A stretch of DNA of 64,000 bases from Candidatus Marimicrobium litorale (GCF_026262645.1 NZ_SHNO01000001.1:868001-932000); one strand, 5' to 3'. Numbered from the stretch's first letter, positions 18,247 through 28,405 are shown. The notes: generated from the letters alone by a model not told the origin. Numbers and translations: made by a program.

Positions 18247-19683
18247 ATGAGCAAATCGGCCCACCTAGAAGAAATACCGTACTTCGCCGACAGTTGCGAG
18301 TTATTTGAGCGTATTCGCGACCTGCCCAGGGCGGTCTTTCTCGACAGCAGCTTTCCGCATGCGGCGTCCGGCCGCTACGATCTGTTGGCTGCGAATCCCT
18401 CTGCCACAGACCTGCCACACCTTAGCGCGGGTGCAGGGGAAGCGGCCTGTCGCAACTGGTTTAACGAGCTGGCCCGTTTTCATCAGACACACTATCACGG
18501 CATACAGCCGGTCTCACCGGACATTCCCTTCTGTGGAGGCATACTGGGATACCTCGGTTACGGGCTCGGCGAAACGCTGCACGATATCAACTCCAGTCAC
18601 ACGCCCTCCAACAACGCCAGCGCCCAACTGTGTGCTTATGACTGGGGCATTGTGCAGGATCACCTGCTGCAGCGCTCTGTTCTCGTTTGCCTGCCACAGG
18701 TCAGCACTGCGGAGAGGGCCGACCTGTTGTCGAGATTACGGAGTGCAGCCACACGACAAGAAAGCGACCTTGTCATTACTGCGCCCTTCGCATCCAACGT
18801 TACGGCGGATCAGTACCGCGAGGCCTTTGAGCGTGTGCAGGCCTATATCCACGCCGGAGACTGCTACCAGGTAAACCTGAGCCAGTGCTATAGCAGCGGC
18901 TATCGCGGTGATCCGTGGGCAGCTTACCGCACTCTCCGCCGGGTCGCAGCTGCGCCTTTTTCGGCCTACCTGACACTGCCCGACAGCCAGGTTCTGACCT
19001 GTTTATCACCGGAACGCTTTCTTTCCCTGCATGGTCAGAGGGTAGAGACATCACCCATAAAAGGCACTCGCCCACGGTATGCGGATCGAGAATTAGACGA
19101 GCTTGCCCGCCGGGAATTGGGCGCCAGCGCCAAAGACAGAGCCGAAAACCTGATGATCGTCGACCTGCTACGCAACGATTTGGGGCGCAGCTGCGTAACC
19201 GGGAGCATCCATGTCGACCGTTTGTTTGAGTTGCAGAGTTATCCAACCGTGCATCACCTGGTCAGCACCATTGGTGGCGACTTACAGCCCGATCGAGGTC
19301 CCTGGGAGCTGCTGCGAGACAGCTTCCCCGGAGGATCTATTACGGGCGCACCGAAACGACGCGCGATGGAGATCATCGCGGAGCTTGAGCCGCATTCCCG
19401 CGAGGCCTATTGCGGCTCCGTGCTCTACATCAGTGCAGACGGACGCATGGACAGCAATATCGCTATCCGCAGCCTGTTATGGTCAGGCCGGGAGGTCCAC
19501 TGCTGGGGCGGTGGCGGCATCGTGGCGGATTCAGCATGGCAACAGGAATACCAGGAGTCCTGGGACAAGGTTGGTAAATTACTCGGCGCGCTCGAACAAA
19601 ACCACAGACGCCGGGAACGCGAATCAGGGGTCCAGCCGACGGTCACTGGCCTCCAGGAAAGCCCCCTTGAGCGCTTCCAATGA
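18247..19683 (+). CDS. pabB: Aminodeoxychorismate synthase component I
   Basis: A 478-residue chorismate-utilising enzyme of the anthranilate synthase/PabB family. PIKGTRPR near residue 270 carries the Lys typical of PabB (anthranilate synthase has Ala there). ENLMIVDLLRNDL, SFPGGSITGAPK and the Glu-rich C-terminal block are all present. With PabA it makes 4-amino-4-deoxychorismate for folate. The start is uncertain: ATG 18247 has no strong ribosome site, and an in-frame TTG at 18217 is possible. The gene converges on thrH and their coding ends overlap by 60 bases. GTP cyclohydrolase I, also of the folate/pterin pathway, lies elsewhere in the window. Confidence 0.9.
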   Translation: MSKSAHLEEIPYFADSCELFERIRDLPRAVFLDSSFPHAASGRYDLLAANPSATDLPHLSAGAGEAACRNWFNELARFHQTHYHGIQPVSPDIPFCGGILGYLGYGLGETLHDINSSHTPSNNASAQLCAYDWGIVQDHLLQRSVLVCLPQVSTAERADLLSRLRSAATRQESDLVITAPFASNVTADQYREAFERVQAYIHAGDCYQVNLSQCYSSGYRGDPWAAYRTLRRVAAAPFSAYLTLPDSQVLTCLSPERFLSLHGQRVETSPIKGTRPRYADRELDELARRELGASAKDRAENLMIVDLLRNDLGRSCVTGSIHVDRLFELQSYPTVHHLVSTIGGDLQPDRGPWELLRDSFPGGSITGAPKRRAMEIIAELEPHSREAYCGSVLYISADGRMDSNIAIRSLLWSGREVHCWGGGGIVADSAWQQEYQESWDKVGKLLGALEQNHRRRERESGVQPTVTGLQESPLERFQ

Positions 19684-20241
19684 ATCCACTGCCTGAAACT
19701 GGGGAAACTCCTCGATCACATTTTGCGGGGCGTGTATCAAAAAGCCCACGTCCGCCTCGCTGAGCATGGTGGTATCGTTATACGAGTCGCCCGCCGCCAG
19801 TACACGGTAATTCAAACTGTGCAGCGCCTTCACCGAGGCACGTTTAGGATCTTCCTGGCGCAGTTTGTAATCTACAACCCTCCCCTCCTCATCCGTAACA
19901 AGGCGATGGCAGAAAAGCGTTGGCCAGTGCAACTGGCGCATAAGCGGCTGCGAAAATTCATAAAATGTATCTGACAAGATGATCACCTGAAAACGCTCCC
20001 GTAACCAACCGATAAAATCAACAGCGCCGGGTAGCGGCTGCAGTGTGCCAATCACGTCCTGTATATCGTCGATCTTCAAACCGTGCCGATCGAGCAGCTC
20101 CAGACGCTGTTTCATAAGCACATTGTAATCGGGAATATCGCGGGTGGTCGCTTTTAGCTCCTCGATACCGGTGCGCTCTGCGAACGCTATCCAGACCTCG
20201 GGTACAAGCACTCCTTCAAGGTCCAGGCAAACCAATTCCAC
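19624..20241 (-). CDS. thrH: Bifunctional phosphoserine phosphatase/homoserine phosphotransferase ThrH
   Basis: A 205-residue HAD-family protein, the same length as Pseudomonas ThrH. It has the nucleophile motif DLEGVL (Asp7), LSDTFYEF as motif II, the motif III Lys region and GDSYNDTTML as motif IV. ThrH hydrolyses phosphoserine and can transfer the phosphate to homoserine. Translation begins at GTG 20241, nine bases after GGGAG. The 3' end overlaps the pabB coding end by 60 bases in antisense orientation. It is downstream of cysB on the same strand, separated by 116 bases. Confidence 0.9.
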   Translation of the reverse strand: MELVCLDLEGVLVPEVWIAFAERTGIEELKATTRDIPDYNVLMKQRLELLDRHGLKIDDIQDVIGTLQPLPGAVDFIGWLRERFQVIILSDTFYEFSQPLMRQLHWPTLFCHRLVTDEEGRVVDYKLRQEDPKRASVKALHSLNYRVLAAGDSYNDTTMLSEADVGFLIHAPQNVIEEFPQFQAVDSLEALKGAFLEASDRRLDP

Positions 20242-20357
20242 GATGTATTCTCCCAGTGCACAAGTAAGATAAGACGACGCGACAATCTAACCATTGTGGC
20301 CCGCCATACACAAGCCCTTGACGATTGAGACAGGCCGTTACCCGCGTGCCGACCTGA

Positions 20358-21419
<1,062 letters not shown>

Positions 21420-21446
21420 TCAAAAGTAATAAAGGCGCAGGGTGAT

Positions 21447-22346
21447 TCAGCGGTTTGCAACGCCGTGGGGTACGTGTCCGGTTGCCACATGGGGACTCGC
21501 CAAATCGCAGTGAGTCTGCTGGTCGTCGAAGAATACATCCGCCTGGTAAGCCCTTAGAAACTCGGTCTTGTTGAGCCCGCCCAGAAAGATGGACTCGTCG
21601 ATGCGAATGTTCCAGGCACGCAGAGTACGAATCACCCGTTCATGCGCGGGCGCTGAGCGGGCCGTAACCAGCGCCGTTCGTATAGGGGCCTCTGTCGGGG
21701 GAAAAGCCTGCTGCAATCGATGCAAAGCCGCAAGAAAAGGCTTGAATGGACCCCCTCTCAATGGCTCTCTGGCCGCCGCCTGCTCGCTCGCGGTGAAGGC
21801 TTCGAGGCCATCGCGCTTGTAGACCTGCTCTGCCTCGTCGGAGAACACAACTGCATCACCATCGAAAGCGAAACGCAATAACTCACTCTCTGAGGCACCT
21901 GCACCTCGAGACACCAGCGTCGCTGCCGCCACACCATTATCCAGGGCACGGCGCACATCCTGCGCCTCACTCGAAAGGAATAATTTACAGCCAAACGCAT
22001 TAATATAACGCCAGGGACTTTCTCCGCCACAAAACGCGGCCCGGGTGATATCCAGCTCGTAGTGCTGAATGGAGTTAAAAATGCGCAGTCCTGTGTCCGC
22101 GCTATTCCGTGACAGCAAGACCACCTCTACCTGGCAGGACGGGTCGAGCGTGCCGTTGAGACGGAGCAGCTTTTGCACCAACGGAAACCCTTCTCCGGGC
22201 GTTAGAGGCTCCTCTTCCCGCGCCACCTGATACTCGGAATAGGCCTGCAGACCGTCCTCCTCGAAAACATGATGACTGTCGTCAAGATTAAACAGGGCAC
22301 GAGAGGAAATCGCGACGACCAATTTGTCATTTATTTCACTCGGCAT
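21447..22346 (-). CDS. Cytosolic 5'-nucleotidase-like protein (PF06189 family)
   Basis: A 299-residue protein resembling the bacterial 5'-nucleotidase family PF06189, a HAD-like fold. It has AISSRALFNLD with the nucleophile-type Asp near 21, ALVTARSAPAHERV, and FLGGLNKTEFLRAYQADVFFDDQ near the C-terminus, whose DD provides acidic metal ligands. Such proteins hydrolyse nucleoside monophosphates, but the exact substrate is unknown. An ATG at 22346 or a GTG two codons upstream could be the start; neither has a strong ribosome site. It lies between cysB and the CoA hydrolase/transferase gene on the same strand. Confidence 0.78.
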   Translation of the reverse strand: MPSEINDKLVVAISSRALFNLDDSHHVFEEDGLQAYSEYQVAREEEPLTPGEGFPLVQKLLRLNGTLDPSCQVEVVLLSRNSADTGLRIFNSIQHYELDITRAAFCGGESPWRYINAFGCKLFLSSEAQDVRRALDNGVAAATLVSRGAGASESELLRFAFDGDAVVFSDEAEQVYKRDGLEAFTASEQAAAREPLRGGPFKPFLAALHRLQQAFPPTEAPIRTALVTARSAPAHERVIRTLRAWNIRIDESIFLGGLNKTEFLRAYQADVFFDDQQTHCDLASPHVATGHVPHGVANR

Positions 22347-22399
22347 ACTCACAGGATACCGACTTGTTCAAGCAACCGCCAGCAAACACCCCAGGCAGA

Positions 22400-24544
22400 T
22401 CAACTGACCTTTAGCACGCCTCGCTCCTCCAGTTGCAGCAGCAATAGCTGCTGCAATATAAATTCGCGGGTTGTATCGGGGTGATCGAGTTGAACCCGCT
22501 CGAGGAATGGCCTTGCCGCTTCCGCATCCGCCCGATGCAAAAGCGCCCGAAACGTATTGGCGATAAAATGTGCAGGGTCATGGCTGAGCGACTTGATCGC
22601 TTTCAAACTGGCCGCCAGAGCGAGCTCCTGCTCACTAAGGTCTGTGCCAAAGGGGTAATCAGGCAGCATCCCGGCCTTGCGGTACGGCGCCATAATAGCG
22701 GTGAGATGCTCTGGCGTATTCCTCTTTGCCGATTCCGGCAACGCATAATCCTGCGGGATTTTGCCGCGATCACGGGCCGCTATCAGCAGATCTTCCTGGA
22801 AGCGGCCGTCTGCGATATTAATGAGACGACGGGCGACCTCTCCGTCACTTTGACCTCTCAGATCAGCCACTCCGTACTCAGTCACGACAATATCCCGGAG
22901 GTGGCGCGGGATAGTGGTGTAGCCATAGCTCGACACCACATTCGACTGCAGTTGCTTGCCCTCGCCGCGAGTACTGCGAATACACAGAATAGAGCGCGCC
23001 CCGGGGAGATCATGAGCCATTGCCACAAAATTATATTGCCCACCTACACCGCTGATAACGGTACCGTCCTCCAGCGCATCAGAGGCTACCGATCCGTCCA
23101 GCGATACCAACATACCCGTATTAATGAAGCGCGCACCCTGACGCTGTGCGCTGTAAAGCGGATAATCGAGTAACAATTGATTGGTGCGCCGCACGCCTGT
23201 CATACAGATTTCCTTGCGCTGCCTCGGCGTCAGGTCGCGCAGCCGCTGATAAAAATCCCGCGGGCCGAGAAAAAATCCCGCGTGCAGCAGCCGTCCGTTA
23301 CGCAGAACGTCTCCATCAACCATGGCCAGAAGGGCATCACGCACTTCTGCATCATCCATGTCGTTGGGCATACCGCTGCCATCTATGGATAAGCGGTCGC
23401 CGCCAAGCTTGACCTCTGCCGGCAAGATACCCCAGTGTTGCAAATGTTCCAGGCTACCCTTATCCAACTGACGCGGCATAAGGCCGTGTTCCCGAGCGTA
23501 GACGAATAAGCGCTCGTCAATTCGTTTTGAAATACTGCCTTCATTAATGCCCTGTTGCAGCGTCAAATTGTCATACACCCTGCGCTTAACGACACCGCGC
23601 TCGACCAGGTGAAGAACGCCGTTCACCAGCATTTCAGTAGAGACATAAAGCCCCTTGCTGAACGCCTCGCAATGGCGTGGCGTTGATTTGGCACGATCCA
23701 GCTTATCGAGCAATGAAGAGTAAGCCTCACCCTTCTCCTCACGCAGGATACAGACCTGTGCAAGTGCATCGCCCAATGCACCAATACCGATCTGCAGGGT
23801 GCCTCCGTCGGGAATCAGGCTGCTTGCATGCATCGCCATAGCGTAGTCACGAGCGGGCACTGACGCGTTGGGCACCGCAAAAAGCGTACGGTCATATGCT
23901 TTATTGCGCACCACCAGATCAAAGGCGTTGACGGGCACCTCGGCATCCAGTTCCATGTAGGGCAAGTCTGCATGGATTTGGGCAAGACACAGTGGGCGCC
24001 GCCGTGACGCGCGCGGCAGATCCAGTATTTCGAGGCTCAAATCAGCATTACTGGACAGACTCAGAGCAAGCCCCTCCTCCTCGTCACGACAGGCAACAAG
24101 CTGCACCAGAACATTAACGCCAAGATCCAACATATCGCGGGCGATATGAGTGTAATTGCTGGCAATATAGCTGCGCTGAGCGGCAGGCCTGCCCTTCATC
24201 GATCCCGCGCGCAGATAGAGTTCAGTCACGCGGATATTGTCGGGCAGACGAGCATCGCGGTAAGGGGCGTAAAAACTGAGCTCCTCGTAGTCCCCGAACA
24301 AGCGCTGTCGCAACGGTGCTAAAAATGCAGCTTCCAGGTCGCTCGCTGGCTTCGGCACCTCAAGGCAAAGTGCGGTGACGATGTGCAAAGATAGCGTCGG
24401 GTCAGAAAGTGCTCGCTCATAAAATGCGTTAAGAAGTTGTACTGGTTTGCCCAACCCCAGCGGCGCAGCAATAACCAGGTCTTTGCCCTGCCGCTCAATG
24501 GTTCGCTCCACACATTCCTGCGTGCTATTCAGTATTTCCGCCAT
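22400..24544 (-). CDS. Acetyl-CoA hydrolase/transferase family protein, extended form
   Basis: A 714-residue protein of CoA-transferase family I. IPDGGTLQIGIGALGDA near 245 and GVGGQYNFVAMAHD near 505 are the hallmark segments of this group, followed by the hydrolase C-terminal domain (IPRHLRDIVVTEYGVADLRG). Typical members have about 500 residues; this one carries an extra roughly 150-residue N-terminal part and a roughly 70-residue helical C-terminal tail. It may hydrolyse an acyl-CoA or exchange CoA between acids such as acetate, propionate and succinate, which would fit the acyl-CoA island to the left. That link is inference only. Confidence 0.75.
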   Translation of the reverse strand: MAEILNSTQECVERTIERQGKDLVIAAPLGLGKPVQLLNAFYERALSDPTLSLHIVTALCLEVPKPASDLEAAFLAPLRQRLFGDYEELSFYAPYRDARLPDNIRVTELYLRAGSMKGRPAAQRSYIASNYTHIARDMLDLGVNVLVQLVACRDEEEGLALSLSSNADLSLEILDLPRASRRRPLCLAQIHADLPYMELDAEVPVNAFDLVVRNKAYDRTLFAVPNASVPARDYAMAMHASSLIPDGGTLQIGIGALGDALAQVCILREEKGEAYSSLLDKLDRAKSTPRHCEAFSKGLYVSTEMLVNGVLHLVERGVVKRRVYDNLTLQQGINEGSISKRIDERLFVYAREHGLMPRQLDKGSLEHLQHWGILPAEVKLGGDRLSIDGSGMPNDMDDAEVRDALLAMVDGDVLRNGRLLHAGFFLGPRDFYQRLRDLTPRQRKEICMTGVRRTNQLLLDYPLYSAQRQGARFINTGMLVSLDGSVASDALEDGTVISGVGGQYNFVAMAHDLPGARSILCIRSTRGEGKQLQSNVVSSYGYTTIPRHLRDIVVTEYGVADLRGQSDGEVARRLINIADGRFQEDLLIAARDRGKIPQDYALPESAKRNTPEHLTAIMAPYRKAGMLPDYPFGTDLSEQELALAASLKAIKSLSHDPAHFIANTFRALLHRADAEAARPFLERVQLDHPDTTREFILQQLLLLQLEERGVLKVS

Positions 24545-24591
24545 GAAAACGCTCCCGATAACTCGCGCGACTTCTCCTGTGAGGCAAGGTG

Positions 24592-25884
24592 TTAGTGCGT
24601 CTGCCCTTGCGGCTGGACCCGATATTCACGCGTCAAGCGAAATACCAATGGCGCCAGCAAAATTAATGCAATCAGGTTGGGAATAGCCATAAGCGCATTG
24701 AGTGTGTCCGCTATTAACCATACCGTACTCAGCTTAAACACCGTGCCGACCGGCACCGCCAGTACCCAGGCAACCCGGAAAGGCACTATGGCGCCGGTGC
24801 CGAACAGAAATACCATGCAGCGCTCACCGTAAAAAGACCAGCCAATTATAGTGGTGAACGCGAACAGGCATAACCCGGTAGCGACCATATAATCACCGCC
24901 TGGCAATGCGGTGGAAAAAGCCATACTGGTGAGACTGGCTCCGCTTACACCGCTGGGCCACACATCGGTTATCACAATCACCAGACCGGTAATCGTACAA
25001 ATAATCAGCGTATCGATAAACGTGCCCAACATTGCGATCATACCCTGTTCCACCGGCTGATTGGTGCGTGCGGCCGCATGGGCTATGGGTGCGGAACCCA
25101 GCCCCGCCTCGTTGGAGAAAATACCTCGCGCTACACCCCAGCGCAGCGCCGCCCAAACAGTGGCCCCGGCAAAACCGCCGGTGGCGGCCGTAGGACTGAA
25201 TGCCGATGCTACGATCGTACTCAAAGCGTCAGGCACTTCCGTTATGTTCAACAAAACAATGCCCAAGCCCGCGATCAGGTAAGCCAGCGCCATAAAGGGC
25301 ACCAGCAGGCTCGCCACACTGGCAATACGTCGAATTCCACCCAGCACCACCGCTCCCACGAGGACCATGAGCGTCAGGCCAGCGGCAAGCGGTGGCACCC
25401 CGAATGTGCTCTCCATGACATCTGCCACTGAATTGGACTGCACCGTGTTGGCAATACCGAATCCGGCCAGACTGCCAAAAATAGCAAACGCTACGCCCAG
25501 AGGACGCCAACGGCGATGCAGGCCGTTGCGGATGTAATACATCGGACCGCCGCAGTAATTACCCTGGCCATCCCGCTCTCTGAACTGCACGGCACAGACG
25601 GCTTCTGCATACTTGGTCGCCATCCCGAACAGGGCGGTCATCCACATCCAGAACAGGGCGCCCGGGCCACCCAGCGCGATGGCTGTCGCAACGCCGGCGA
25701 TATTGCCGGTGCCTATCGTCGCTGACAGAGAGGTCATCAATGCGCTGAAAGGCGGGATATCACCCGCTGCGTTGCTCGACCGCCCTCGCAATAATAATTT
25801 AATGCCATCGGGAATGCGGCGCAGAGGCATAAAGCGCAGACCGATTGTGAGGTAGATGCCCGTCCCCAATAACAGTGCCAACAT
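24592..25884 (-). CDS. Sodium:alanine symporter family (AGCS) transporter
   Basis: At least 430 residues with about ten hydrophobic spans and AGCS signatures: LGTGIYLT, SATIGTGNIAGVATA, GGPGALFWMW and SNEAGLGSAPIAHAAA. It imports a small neutral amino acid such as alanine or glycine with Na+. The first canonical start is ATG 25884, but the frame stays open upstream to 25948 and encodes EFIEELNGLVWGPA, which matches the normal N-terminus of the family. A strong AGGAG (25944-25940) stands seven bases before an ATC codon at 25932, so a non-AUG start or a base error is possible. It follows the D-cysteine desulfhydrase gene by 24-70 bases and is probably cotranscribed with it. Confidence 0.88.
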   Translation of the reverse strand: MLALLLGTGIYLTIGLRFMPLRRIPDGIKLLLRGRSSNAAGDIPPFSALMTSLSATIGTGNIAGVATAIALGGPGALFWMWMTALFGMATKYAEAVCAVQFRERDGQGNYCGGPMYYIRNGLHRRWRPLGVAFAIFGSLAGFGIANTVQSNSVADVMESTFGVPPLAAGLTLMVLVGAVVLGGIRRIASVASLLVPFMALAYLIAGLGIVLLNITEVPDALSTIVASAFSPTAATGGFAGATVWAALRWGVARGIFSNEAGLGSAPIAHAAARTNQPVEQGMIAMLGTFIDTLIICTITGLVIVITDVWPSGVSGASLTSMAFSTALPGGDYMVATGLCLFAFTTIIGWSFYGERCMVFLFGTGAIVPFRVAWVLAVPVGTVFKLSTVWLIADTLNALMAIPNLIALILLAPLVFRLTREYRVQPQGQTH

Positions 25885-25929
25885 GGCAGGGCCCCAAACC
25901 AGTCCATTCAGCTCTTCAATAAACTCCGT

Positions 25930-25944
25930 GATTGCTCTGCTCCT
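25930..25944 (-). promoter_or_regulatory. Ribosome binding site in front of an ATC codon (AGCS gene)
   Basis: AGGAG at 25944-25940, seven-base spacer, then ATC at 25932-25930 in frame with the symporter. The ORF between this point and ATG 25884 encodes conserved family sequence. The site therefore points to a non-canonical initiation codon or a sequence error changing ATG to ATC. Confidence 0.4.
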
Positions 25945-25955
25945 GCCTTATTATT

Positions 25956-26966
25956 TTATCGTGTGCCGCGGAGGGCACCCTGCATAGCAGCGCGCTGCGG
26001 GAACAGGCCAAAAACACCACCGGTATGCAAAAAGACGATGTCCTTGCAGCCCTCAAAACGCCCGGCAGCAATTTCTGCAACCATACCGGAGAAGGCCTTG
26101 CCGGTGTAGACCGGATCCAGCACCAGCCCTTCCAATCGACACAACTCCGCCATCAACTCGAACACCGCGGTATCTGCCGCCGCATATCCCTTGCCTACAT
26201 AGCCGTCCAATACCCTCGGGCTAATCTCGACAGCGGGTACATCAGAATAGCGCTGACGCCAGTCCGCCGCATCCTGCGCCACCTTGCGCAGGAAATAGTC
26301 TTCGTCATCGCAGACATTCACGCCCCAGATCGTCGCAGGCAGACGGTGCAATGCTGCACCCAGTGTGAGACCTGTTTGAGTGCCACCGGAACCTGTCGCG
26401 GTAACGACGTGAGCCTCTGCAATGCCCGCCGCGCTAAAGTCCTGCGATAGCTCCTCGCACGCGGCGATGTATCCCCACACACCGACACCATCGCTACCAC
26501 CCGTGGGGATTACCAGCGCCTTCTTGCCCTCTGCCGCATAATGCGCCTGCCACTGCGCCAACAAGCTATCGATTTCCTCGCGATACTGTATCGCCGGATA
26601 GCAACTGACCCTGGCGCCAGCCAGATAATCGAGAAGTAGGTTGCCGTCGTTTTCGGCCGGCGCGTCGCCCCGCAGAACAAGATGAACATCGAGGCCCAGC
26701 TGCGCCCCTGCGAACGCAGTCGCGCGACAATGATTACTTTGCAGGCCGCCACAGGTAATCAAGGTGTCGCAGCCGTTATCAATCGCATGGGCAGCAATGA
26801 ATTCCAGCTTGCGGACCTTGTTACCGCTCAGGGTGCAACCGGTCAAGTCATCACGCTTGACCCAGAGGCGATGACCCCGACCCCACTGTCTCGATGCGCG
26901 CTCCAGAAACTGCAGCGGCGTCGGTATTTGAGCCAGGTCTATCCTGCGCGGGTAGGACAGGGCCAT
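25956..26966 (-). CDS. dcyD: PLP-dependent D-cysteine desulfhydrase / ACC deaminase family protein
   Basis: A 336-residue fold-type II PLP enzyme. SGNKVRKLEF places the Schiff-base lysine at residue 50. TCGGLQSNHCRATA is the substrate loop, and a Gly-rich ATGSGGTQTG binds the cofactor phosphate near 190. D-cysteine desulfhydrase cleaves D-cysteine to pyruvate, H2S and ammonia; the related ACC deaminase opens 1-aminocyclopropane-1-carboxylate. The two are hard to tell apart by sequence, and D-cysteine desulfhydrase is the more common identity in gammaproteobacteria. The AGCS symporter downstream suggests uptake and breakdown of a small amino acid. The 5' side abuts yajC by 2 bases. Confidence 0.83.
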   Translation of the reverse strand: MALSYPRRIDLAQIPTPLQFLERASRQWGRGHRLWVKRDDLTGCTLSGNKVRKLEFIAAHAIDNGCDTLITCGGLQSNHCRATAFAGAQLGLDVHLVLRGDAPAENDGNLLLDYLAGARVSCYPAIQYREEIDSLLAQWQAHYAAEGKKALVIPTGGSDGVGVWGYIAACEELSQDFSAAGIAEAHVVTATGSGGTQTGLTLGAALHRLPATIWGVNVCDDEDYFLRKVAQDAADWRQRYSDVPAVEISPRVLDGYVGKGYAAADTAVFELMAELCRLEGLVLDPVYTGKAFSGMVAEIAAGRFEGCKDIVFLHTGGVFGLFPQRAAMQGALRGTR

Positions 26967-26968
26967 CC

Positions 26969-27304
26969 TCAGCCGATTTCTTTCAGCGTTCCCTTGGGCA
27001 GCACCGCGTGCACGTGCACGCGCTGGAACTTCATATCCACATTATTCGCGACGGTCAGCACCATGTAGTTATCATCCAGCGCTGTGACCTTGCCAAGAAT
27101 ACCGGAACTGGTTGCCACCTCATCACCCTTGGACAGCGCGGAGACCAGCTCGGTATGCTCCTTCTGGCGCTTGCGTTGAGGGCGTATGGCGATGAAATAA
27201 AACAGGACGAACAGTCCAACCAGGAAAAAAATCTGGAACATATCCCCACCTGGCTGGGACGTTCCGGCTTCTTGAGCGTGGGCACTGGCAATAAAAAAGC
27301 TCAT
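26969..27304 (-). CDS. yajC: Preprotein translocase accessory subunit YajC
   Basis: A 111-residue protein with one transmembrane span (about 22-41), the positively charged RPQRKRQKEH just after it and a small beta-rich cytoplasmic domain (GDEVATSSGILGKVTALDD). This is YajC of the SecDF-YajC complex. Unusually, tgt and secDF are not adjacent; instead dcyD and the AGCS symporter follow directly. The residues before the membrane span (about 1-20) contain an A-H-A stretch and could be a short periplasmic tail. Confidence 0.93.
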   Translation of the reverse strand: MSFFIASAHAQEAGTSQPGGDMFQIFFLVGLFVLFYFIAIRPQRKRQKEHTELVSALSKGDEVATSSGILGKVTALDDNYMVLTVANNVDMKFQRVHVHAVLPKGTLKEIG

Positions 27305-27464
27305 CAGGACAATCTCTCGGCTGCGGCTCTTCTCAGAGCGTTAAAATCGCCGCTAATTTACAATGTTTAAGGCGCGCCCGCAACGAAGCGCCAAGGCCGC
27401 GCCCTGGCGCTCGACAACCAGCCAGAGCAAACCGCGTTGTCGACCACCTCCATTGTCAAAAGCC

Positions 27465-28247
27465 TCACGCTTTGATATCGAGGTGGTAGTCCATAATTTG
27501 AGGCGCATGGTCCGAAAAACGCTCCTCTTTGTAGATATCCGACGCGCGTACCGCATCCACCAGACCAGGTGTAATCACCTGGTAATCTAACCGCCAACCC
27601 ACATTTTTAGCCCAGGCCTGCCCCCGGTTCGACCACCAGGTGTATTGGTCCGGCTCGTTATTGACCAGTCGAAACGAGTCTACGTAGCCTACCTCGTCAT
27701 ATAAAACATCAAGCCAGGCTCTTTCTTCCGGCAGAAAGCCCGAATTTTTCTGGTTACTGCGCCAGTTCTTGAGGTCGATGTTCTGGTGACAAATATTCCA
27801 GTCAGCACAGATGATGAATTCCCTTCGCTTGCGACGTAACCCTCGCAGGTGATCAAGAAAGAGTTCCATAAACCGCATTTTTTTGGCCAGCACCTCTTCA
27901 CTGGATGATCCTGATGGCATGTAGAGAGAGATCACGCTGAGTCCTTCATAGTCCGCCTGAAGGTATCTCCCCTCGGAATCGAGCGGGTCCCAGCCGAGTC
28001 TAGTCACCACTTTCCTTGGCTTTACCCGGCTGTACAGTGCGGTGCCGCTATACCCTTTTTTTATCGCGTCATTGTAGTAGCAGTGATAACCACGCGGAGA
28101 AAACACGGGGTCACCCAGCTGGTCACGCTGTGCCTTGGTCTCTTGAATACACACCACGTCTGCATTTACCCTGCTCAGCCAGTCAAAGAAGCCTTTGCGG
28201 GCTGCCGCACGTATGCCATTGGTATTGCACGTAATTATTCGGGCCAT
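27465..28247 (-). CDS. xthA: Exodeoxyribonuclease III family AP endonuclease
   Basis: A 260-residue endonuclease/exonuclease/phosphatase-fold protein. The catalytic set is present: Asn10 in NTNGIRAA, Glu36 in QETKA, Asp and Asn in ADWNICH, RLDYQ and the terminal SDHAP. It also shows KNWR and PERAWLD, shared with Pseudomonas Crc, a translation regulator of the same fold that has lost the catalytic Glu and Asp. Because the catalytic residues are kept, a DNA repair nuclease acting on abasic sites is the better call. It is divergent from the marR gene; yajC is 160 bases downstream. Confidence 0.9.
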   Translation of the reverse strand: MARIITCNTNGIRAAARKGFFDWLSRVNADVVCIQETKAQRDQLGDPVFSPRGYHCYYNDAIKKGYSGTALYSRVKPRKVVTRLGWDPLDSEGRYLQADYEGLSVISLYMPSGSSSEEVLAKKMRFMELFLDHLRGLRRKRREFIICADWNICHQNIDLKNWRSNQKNSGFLPEERAWLDVLYDEVGYVDSFRLVNNEPDQYTWWSNRGQAWAKNVGWRLDYQVITPGLVDAVRASDIYKEERFSDHAPQIMDYHLDIKA

Positions 28248-28405
28248 AGCGCATTCTTCCGAAGCATGAAGTGCGTCGCAGTGTAGCGGATGCGCGCCTC
28301 GTGAATCAATTATGCGCTCTGTGAGCCACCGGACATGACAGATTGCTGAAAGCGTCTAAACTATAGCTCGGCAGGTAATAATGAGACGCTCCTCTGGAGG
28401 CCATC

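Noticed and set aside
27465-28247. Crc catabolite repression regulator
   Set aside because: All nuclease catalytic residues are kept, unlike Crc.
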